Shown: positions 58,423 through 64,000 of the stretch, piece by piece
Position numbering within the stretch: position 1 is the first letter of the stretch
Layout of the letters: each line of letters opens with the position of its first letter
Virus record (IMG/VR): IMGVR_UViG_3300046652_000008
Coordinates: 1 to 64,000 of that record
Reading direction: 5' to 3' (one strand)
DNA length: 64,000 nt
Source: a virus
Made by a program: the position numbers and the translations under genes
Notes under the pieces: model-generated
Seen by the model: the letters and a program-made list of their open reading frames with translations, nothing else
Told to the model about the DNA's origin: nothing
The model's database searches: none

Positions 58423-60193
58423 TCGCCCATACCAAGACGAATGCCTGGATACAATCAAGTCTAAGATTGGGCTATCTATCAATCGCCAGCTAATCGTTAT
58501 GGCGACAGGCAGCGGTAAGGGTTCTATCCTTGCGTGGCTCCCGGAAAAGCTAGGAATGGTTCGTGGCGTCGAGCAGATGCTTGTTCTTGTCCATCGCAAC
58601 GACTTAGTAGACCAACTAGCCAAACGTATCCGACGCTACAACCCGAAGCTCATGGTATCTGTCGAGCAGGGGATCAACAAGGCCAATAAGTTCTCTGATG
58701 TTGTGGTGGCGTCCATCCAGTCTATCTCTAGCGGAACACGCCTAGATAGATTTGACCCATACGACTACAAATACATCGTTATAGATGAAGCTCATATTGC
58801 CCCAGGCTCCCGCGCTTATGATAAGGTTCTTTCCTATTTCGGCGTAGTTAAAGATTCCCCTACCTTTGATCCAACCAAGATCAGTATTGGTTTTACGGCC
58901 ACCCCAGACCGACCAGACGGCAAGGGCTTAGACTACCTATACGATGAAATTTCTTTCACGCGAGATGCCGTTGACTTGATGCGCGACGGGATTTGGCATA
59001 ACGGGAAGTTCCTTAACTACCTGCTAGAGCCGAAATGCTACCGCATTAAAACTACGGTAGACTTGGACAAGTTAAAGAAAGAGGGCGGCGACTTTAATAT
59101 CACCGAGCTTGAAAAGACTATCAATAATCCGTATCGTAATGATATTATCGTAGAAAATTACAAGCTGTACGGTGAGGGGCTTCCCGCTATCTGCTTTACG
59201 TGCGACATCCAGCACGCTAAAGACGTAGTATCGGCCTTTGAAAAGGGCGGCTTGGTTGCCAGCATCGTTACAGGAGACACCCCCCACGAAGAACGTCAGC
59301 GGCTCTACGCAGCCCTGGCTGCCAAGGAGATTAACTGCCTGTGCTCTGCTGGCGTCCTGAACGTCGGCTTAGACATCCCAGAGGCTACAGTAGCCCTTAT
59401 GGCACGTCCCATGCTCTCCCCACTCATGTATCGCCAGTCGGTTGGCCGCGTGTTCCGGCCATTCCCATCCCCCGAGGAAATCATGGGCGGATTCGTCCCA
59501 TCTTGGTTCAAGCAATACTCTATAGTTTTAGACTTTGTAGATGTTACCAGCAAGCATAGGCTTGTGACTACGTCTACCCTATATGGACTACGGGCAGACT
59601 TCGACATGAAAGGCAAGCGGCTTGTCCAAGAATTAGACAAGATAGAGGCAATCAAAACCAAGCACTCCTTTGAAGATATGGGAGAGTTTAAGGATCTTGA
59701 CGCTATCCAGTCTTTTGCCCAAAAGGTAGACTTACTTCAAGCGCCGAGAATCCCGGCAGAGATCCAAAAGCTAACTAATATCGTCTGGCACAAAGAGGGA
59801 CAAGGCTATGCAGTTAATACGAAATGCGGAAAGCATATAGAGATTAAGAAGAATCAGCTAGGACAGTGGGATGTCTATACTTCAGAGCGCGGCGTCCGTA
59901 AGTTTGCCGGATCGGCCAAGGAGCTAGGAGAAGGCGTCAAGCTAGGCGAAGCCCAAATACCAATAGAGTCTAAGCCGTTACTGGACGGGCAATCGGGCTG
60001 GAGAAACAACCCGCCGACCCCAAAACAAATAGCAACCGTCAAGAGATTCTTGCCTTCTGCCGTGAAAAATGCGTATAATGAGAAAGAGTTGGAAGACTTT
60101 ATACTTACTAAATTCCCGACCTCTGGAGATGCGAGCAATTTCATCGCTAAGAAGTTTGATAGGTTTACGGGAAAGAAGGAATGGAAGCGATGA
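58415..60193 (+). CDS. SF2 helicase
   Basis: 592 aa. RecG/RAD3-unlike, DEAH-type SF2 ATPase: motif I ATGSGKG (30-36), DEAH (124-127), motif III FTATP (160-164), and QSVGRVFRP (motif VI) near 340. The C-terminal 200 residues are phage-specific. Unwinds DNA or RNA, probably in recombination or replication with ERF and the nuclease. Walker A ends in Gly where Thr or Ser is usual. Confidence 0.9.
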   Translation: MSNRPYQDECLDTIKSKIGLSINRQLIVMATGSGKGSILAWLPEKLGMVRGVEQMLVLVHRNDLVDQLAKRIRRYNPKLMVSVEQGINKANKFSDVVVASIQSISSGTRLDRFDPYDYKYIVIDEAHIAPGSRAYDKVLSYFGVVKDSPTFDPTKISIGFTATPDRPDGKGLDYLYDEISFTRDAVDLMRDGIWHNGKFLNYLLEPKCYRIKTTVDLDKLKKEGGDFNITELEKTINNPYRNDIIVENYKLYGEGLPAICFTCDIQHAKDVVSAFEKGGLVASIVTGDTPHEERQRLYAALAAKEINCLCSAGVLNVGLDIPEATVALMARPMLSPLMYRQSVGRVFRPFPSPEEIMGGFVPSWFKQYSIVLDFVDVTSKHRLVTTSTLYGLRADFDMKGKRLVQELDKIEAIKTKHSFEDMGEFKDLDAIQSFAQKVDLLQAPRIPAEIQKLTNIVWHKEGQGYAVNTKCGKHIEIKKNQLGQWDVYTSERGVRKFAGSAKELGEGVKLGEAQIPIESKPLLDGQSGWRNNPPTPKQIATVKRFLPSAVKNAYNEKELEDFILTKFPTSGDASNFIAKKFDRFTGKKEWKR

Positions 60194-60474
60194 AGAAAGT
60201 TTGTGCGGTGTGCGACTTGGAGTTTGAGGCGTATCTAGGGAAGCCGGGTCTAGCTACGCAGTGTCGCTGGTGTGGGGAAGACCACGAACGAGACACCGGA
60301 GTAATTGTTTATAGGGCCGAGCAGTCGGAGGATGAAAGCGGATCTGATTTTTCTATCACAAACTCTCCTGCAACCCTGTCATACTTAAACGGGACGCCGA
60401 GAAGCCGAGGATTAGAACGAGAGATATTAGCCGAGGCCAAGCGAGAAGATACATACGGGAAATTGCCGATCTAA
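60190..60474 (+). CDS. Small zinc-ribbon protein, 94 aa
   Basis: MKKVCAVCDLEFEAYLG..QCRWCGEDH, four-cysteine ribbon, then an acidic tail. ATGA overlap with the helicase. Unknown. Confidence 0.65.
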   Translation: MKKVCAVCDLEFEAYLGKPGLATQCRWCGEDHERDTGVIVYRAEQSEDESGSDFSITNSPATLSYLNGTPRSRGLEREILAEAKREDTYGKLPI

Positions 60475-60485
60475 GGAGAATAACC

Positions 60486-60776
60486 ATGACCTGGGAACAG
60501 AAACTTGAAGCAATTGAGGCGCTATGTGGCATAACCACCGTTAATCTACAGATGAGAAAGCCGGGGGATTGGTACGTTAGCGCCGGGATGAGCATATCCA
60601 AAGACGGAATATCCACTAGTTCTTATGGTAATGGGAAAACTCCAGAAGAGGCGGTGAACGACCATTGGAATATCTATGCCGTTAATCTTCCGCCAGAGCT
60701 TAGCATAATCCTGGGATATACAGCAGATAAGAAATACCGCTGGAATGGATTTATGTGGCGCGAGGTACAAATATGA
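60486..60776 (+). CDS. Unknown protein, 96 aa
   Basis: GAGAATAACC before ATG; helix then strands (GDWYVSAGMSISKDGISTSSYG). ATGA overlap with the next gene. Unknown. Confidence 0.65.
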   Translation: MTWEQKLEAIEALCGITTVNLQMRKPGDWYVSAGMSISKDGISTSSYGNGKTPEEAVNDHWNIYAVNLPPELSIILGYTADKKYRWNGFMWREVQI

Positions 60777-61288
60777 AACGATACAAGCAACAGTCATTTA
60801 TGGCAGACGACGGGACTCCACTAGATGCCAAGACGGAAGACCAGGAATTCTGCACTGCCTTAATGCTCATTTACCGGAGCGCTAACATTCCGCGCAGGGC
60901 GCATCCCCAGTCGGTTAGTCGCCTGTCCCGTGATTGGGCAGACAAGGTAAAGAATGCACTACGATCATCTGAACCGGATGAGTTGCTAGCGCAGATGGAG
61001 AACTTTACCAAAGACCCCTATTGGACGGAACGCGGTTGCCCTCTAAATGCTTTCTTTGCCAAGAAGCCCAAGGAAGAACCCGAGCCGGAACCAGAGCCCA
61101 AGCGCGAAGTGATAGCTGCTAGCGACTTCCAGAAACGCAAGGCCGCTCTAGTTGAAAGGATCATTAAGGCGTCCAACGGCAGGAACGTCGAGAAACTCGA
61201 AAGAGAAGTATACGCGCAACTATTGAAGGACATCAACTCGAAAGAGTGTACCCTGAAGACTATAGAGGTTGCGGAGGCGGCGTTCTGA
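60773..61288 (+). CDS. Possible replication accessory protein
   Basis: 171 aa. Helical N-terminal domain (CTALMLIYRSANIPRRAHPQ), a run of Glu-Pro repeats at about 100-112, and a basic helical C-terminus. Directly before primase and DnaB genes, where helicase loaders often sit, but no AAA+ motif is present. Confidence 0.6.
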   Translation: MKRYKQQSFMADDGTPLDAKTEDQEFCTALMLIYRSANIPRRAHPQSVSRLSRDWADKVKNALRSSEPDELLAQMENFTKDPYWTERGCPLNAFFAKKPKEEPEPEPEPKREVIAASDFQKRKAALVERIIKASNGRNVEKLEREVYAQLLKDINSKECTLKTIEVAEAAF

Positions 61289-62097
61289 AGATCACGCTCA
61301 AGGAACTACGCGCCCTTGCAAAAACGAACCTAGTCGTCTCTAATTACTTATCGCCGGTCAGTAGAATAGGCGACAAGATAGTCTATTATCATTGCCCCGT
61401 TCATGACGACAAGAAGGCAAGTTTGCGCGTAAACCTGAAGGATAACCTCTGGTCCTGCTATCCGTGTGGCAAGTGGGGAGACGCGGTAGAATTCGTTAGA
61501 CACGTAGAGAACGTAAATCACTCGGAAGCTGTCAAGATTGTGGTGGACATCTGTGGACTGGACGGCATAGAAGAAGACAAGAGCCGGGCTAGAGCCATAA
61601 TCTCGGAGAGGGAGAACGCGGACAGGATGCTTGGTGATATACGTTATCGCCTATTTAACATAGAATCAGCAATCGAGAAGAAGCTGGAGCGCCTGTACTC
61701 TATGGCAACTGATAGATACGAAGACATACTTAAAGGAGAGCGGATCTTGTTTGATACAAAGTCATTGCTAGATAAATCATCCCATCTCTCAATAGATTCC
61801 ATCATTACGCTTTACAACAGTGGGACAGACAATGAATACTATAGATTTCTGATACCGAACTACAGCCTAGAGCAAAAATGCGAAGAGTATAGGCGCGTCG
61901 ATGATGTGAACCGAGCCGTTGCGTTCCTTTCAAAGCGTGAAGACTGCTACGACGTGATTGCGGCGTATATCGGCGGGACTCCCAGCATTAAGAAATGCGC
62001 AGAACTTCTAGTGAATTCTCCCGTAGACGCTGATAAGATAATTAACGGACTTCTGGACATCATAAAGGTTAAGGCGGCGGCAAGTGGAAAAGACTAG
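61285..62097 (+). CDS. CHC2-type primase zinc domain protein
   Basis: 270 aa. YYHCPVHDDKKASLRVNLKDNLWSCYPCGKWGDAVEFV is the DnaG CHC2 zinc finger. No TOPRIM catalytic domain follows; the rest is helical. The CTG at 61285 follows GGAGGCGG and overlaps the upstream stop (CTGA); a GTG at 61246 would add 13 residues. Ends 14 nt into dnaB. Confidence 0.75.
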   Translation: MKITLKELRALAKTNLVVSNYLSPVSRIGDKIVYYHCPVHDDKKASLRVNLKDNLWSCYPCGKWGDAVEFVRHVENVNHSEAVKIVVDICGLDGIEEDKSRARAIISERENADRMLGDIRYRLFNIESAIEKKLERLYSMATDRYEDILKGERILFDTKSLLDKSSHLSIDSIITLYNSGTDNEYYRFLIPNYSLEQKCEEYRRVDDVNRAVAFLSKREDCYDVIAAYIGGTPSIKKCAELLVNSPVDADKIINGLLDIIKVKAAASGKD

Positions 62098-63547
62098 CCA
62101 AGAGAAGCTGGAACTAGAAATAGTTGCCTACTGTTTCACCCACCATTCCTCAGTGGGAACGGTATCCCGCATTATTGGGACACGACACTTTACAAATAAG
62201 TGCTATAAATATATCTTTGACTGTACGGTGGATTCCTATAACCTGGAAGATAAGGCCAGCCGAGCAACTATAGTTCAGCGAGCCGTCAAGCGTAGTAAGT
62301 TAAATTGGGACGCTACCCCGATACTGAATGAGATTGCAGCCGTAGATACACGAGACTACGATGTTGACTCAGCACTCAAGACAATGAACGATTCGTTTCT
62401 CTCTAGGCAGCTTGTAAAGCTAGCTGAAGATATCAGCAGCCAAGTGAGTGGTGGCGACTCGTCCATCTCGGTGATAGATAGTGCGCGGCATGGCCTAGAT
62501 AATATAGCCGATGGTATAGTAACGGACGATTGCTACCATACGCTTGGGGATATCATCGAAGGCTCAGAGCAGAAACACGCAAACATCTATGATGGAACCC
62601 ATGGCACTTCCGGCATACCGTCTCCTATCGCAGCTATTGACCTAATCACTGGAAAGTTCCGCAAGGGCAGATTCTATGTAATTGCGGCCAGACCATCCAC
62701 CGGGAAGTCTGCGCTAGTTACACAGATTGCATATAAAGCCGCAAGTCTCGGTTTCAAGGTGCTGATGTTCAGCTTTGAGATGGACTCCGACTCCATATGG
62801 CGCAGGATTCTTTCCGCCGAGACGGGAATCATGGCTTGGGATATGGAAACCGGATTCCTATCAGAAGAAGAAAAAGCACAAGCAACCGAATGGCTGGATA
62901 CGCACAGAGATATACCACTGTATATCGTCCCGCGTAAAACCGGGAAGACCATGGCATCTATGAATGCCGTGATTCGCGGATTTACGACTAAATATGGAGC
63001 GCCTGATCTTGTGATTGTGGACTATATCCAGCTAGTTAAGGCGGGAGTTAGAACCACCGGAAGATACGAAGAGATGACCTATGTCTCTAATGCTTTAATG
63101 GATATTCCCTATGAGCATTCCACTGCGCTAATAGCTTTAAGCCAGATGAGCCGAGCGATGGAGAAACGCGACTATTCCAGGCCGCAACTTTCTGATTTGC
63201 GCGAAACCGGGGCGATTGAGCAGGATTCTGACTGCGTTAGCTTTCTATGGCGTCCAGACATGCACCAGAACAGCAAGGATGGAGGAGGAGGCCGGAAGGA
63301 CCAGGAGGATTATCCACCAGGGTATACCGAGTTGATCTTCGAGAAAAACCGCCAAGGACGAACTGGATGTGTTAAACTAAAGTTCGATGGGGCGCATACG
63401 AAGTTTACCGAGCTACCAGAAGGAGAATACGATGGCACTTCCGAGAGATCAACGACTAACGCCGCTCCGAGAGACCCTTCAGGAACTAATCGGGCAAAAA
63501 CTGGTAAAGGCAAACAGACATCCCAGACTTCCTTTAACCCTGTATAA
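62084..63547 (+). CDS. dnaB: DnaB-like replicative helicase
   Basis: 487 aa, GTG start. N-terminal helical domain (QEKLELEIVAYCFTHHSS), Walker A AARPSTGKS (201-209), MFSFEMDSDSIWRRIL, VIVDYIQLV, LSQMSRAMEKR and LSDLRETGAIEQDSD are all DnaB motifs. The last 38 residues are low-complexity and overlap the RNA ligase gene in another frame. Confidence 0.93.
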   Translation: MEKTSQEKLELEIVAYCFTHHSSVGTVSRIIGTRHFTNKCYKYIFDCTVDSYNLEDKASRATIVQRAVKRSKLNWDATPILNEIAAVDTRDYDVDSALKTMNDSFLSRQLVKLAEDISSQVSGGDSSISVIDSARHGLDNIADGIVTDDCYHTLGDIIEGSEQKHANIYDGTHGTSGIPSPIAAIDLITGKFRKGRFYVIAARPSTGKSALVTQIAYKAASLGFKVLMFSFEMDSDSIWRRILSAETGIMAWDMETGFLSEEEKAQATEWLDTHRDIPLYIVPRKTGKTMASMNAVIRGFTTKYGAPDLVIVDYIQLVKAGVRTTGRYEEMTYVSNALMDIPYEHSTALIALSQMSRAMEKRDYSRPQLSDLRETGAIEQDSDCVSFLWRPDMHQNSKDGGGGRKDQEDYPPGYTELIFEKNRQGRTGCVKLKFDGAHTKFTELPEGEYDGTSERSTTNAAPRDPSGTNRAKTGKGKQTSQTSFNPV

Positions 63548-64000
63548 TTACACAAATGCCGCGTATGGTATAAATCCAGCCGATTGGCCGCTTGAACTTT
63601 CGCAGGCGCGTGGCCTTGTCTTAGACGACAATGGAAAAGTTATTTCTCGCGGATTTGGCAAGTTCTGGGAGCTAACCCCATCTACTGTCCAGAAGATAGA
63701 AGAAAACAAAGAGAAGGCGTATACCATCAGCGAAAAAATGGATGGAGTGCTCATCTGCGTATTCGGTTATCGCGGAGAGATTATCGTCCATACTCGCGGA
63801 TCTTGGGGTAACGAGTTTATTGACGAGGCCATAACCCTCTTTGAAGACAAGTACCCGGAGTATTGGCATAATCTATTAGACGACCCCCATGAGTATAATG
63901 AAGATGGACATGGATATGGTATAGACTATGGACGCACCGACTGCTTTGAGCTAATCTCGCCAGTCAGCCGGATTGTCGTAGACTACATAGGGAGGCGTGG
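63432..64000 (+). CDS. T4 Rnl1-like RNA ligase (cut by window edge)
   Basis: 189 residues visible. ATG at 63432 follows AGGAGAATACG and lies 116 nt inside dnaB in another frame. ARGLVLDDNGKVISRGFGKFWEL matches the region before the active site, and SEKMDGVL carries the nucleotidyl-accepting lysine (KxDG, motif I). Seals RNA breaks, classically tRNA cleaved by host anticodon nucleases. Would work with the polynucleotide-kinase-like protein. Confidence 0.9.
   Translation, partial: MALPRDQRLTPLRETLQELIGQKLVKANRHPRLPLTLYNYTNAAYGINPADWPLELSQARGLVLDDNGKVISRGFGKFWELTPSTVQKIEENKEKAYTISEKMDGVLICVFGYRGEIIVHTRGSWGNEFIDEAITLFEDKYPEYWHNLLDDPHEYNEDGHGYGIDYGRTDCFELISPVSRIVVDYIGRR

Noticed and set aside
1-64000. 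CRISPR array, cas genes or prophage integration module
   Set aside because: Only one repeat-like unit was found; no spacer-repeat pattern, cas, integrase or attachment-site pair is visible.

Overview
The window is a 64 kb piece of a tailed double-stranded DNA phage genome, continuing beyond both ends. A portal protein, a terminase large subunit with a probable small subunit, tRNA genes, an SSB, a dUTPase, an ERF annealing protein, a DnaB-type helicase, a CHC2 primase fragment and dozens of short genes with ATGA or TAATG overlaps support this. No integrase, lysogeny repressor, rRNA or clear bacterial gene is visible. The host is probably Gram-negative. The secreted proteins in the first 11 kb (cohesin-like, DUF4082, putative-Ig, beta-helix and YVTN/NHL propeller domains behind Sec-type signal peptides) resemble proteins of Acidobacteria such as Bryobacter/Solibacter relatives. 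That host assignment is inference.

Layout. Everything from 1 to 38.4 kb is read leftward. From right to left it comprises: a GC-rich accessory patch with a radical SAM gene (35.2-38.4 kb); many short genes with a ClpA/B-like AAA+ unfoldase, a release-factor-like domain protein, an HExxH protein, a C39-like protease, DUF4326, DUF3310 and MazG-like proteins (27-35 kb); a tRNA cluster with an HNH endonuclease (24.9-26.9 kb); dUTPase, SSB and membrane-anchored coiled-coil proteins (18.4-24.9 kb); terminase, zinc-ribbon protein and portal (13.1-18.4 kb); a glycosyltransferase and a peptide deformylase (11.4-13.1 kb); and a tightly coupled run of genes for secreted, adhesin-like or fibre-like proteins (0.2-11.4 kb). 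Capsid and tail assembly genes are not visible and presumably lie further left.

From 40.1 kb to the right end almost everything is read rightward: a block of unknown genes around a MoxR/CobS-like ATPase (40-51 kb), a ParB-like protein (51-52 kb), small zinc-binding proteins and a cytidine-deaminase-like protein (52-56 kb), then recombination and replication genes (ERF, PD-(D/E)XK nuclease, SF2 helicase, primase zinc domain, DnaB) ending in a truncated T4-type RNA ligase. A 1.76 kb region without genes (38.37-40.13 kb) separates the two arms. It holds repeated motifs and many short helices and is the best candidate for origin, divergent promoters and a large non-coding RNA.

Possible links between genes: peptide deformylase, tRNAs, RF-like protein, polynucleotide-kinase-like protein and RNA ligase all act on translation or RNA repair. 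dUTPase, deaminase, MazG-like and DUF3310 proteins act on nucleotide pools. ERF plus nuclease plus helicases form a recombination-dependent replication set. The most notable single element is one isolated type I-C-like CRISPR repeat in the leader of ssb, matching the pattern of phage solitary repeat units that act as RNA anti-CRISPRs. A compact multi-helix RNA candidate at 48.58-48.73 kb is also worth following up.
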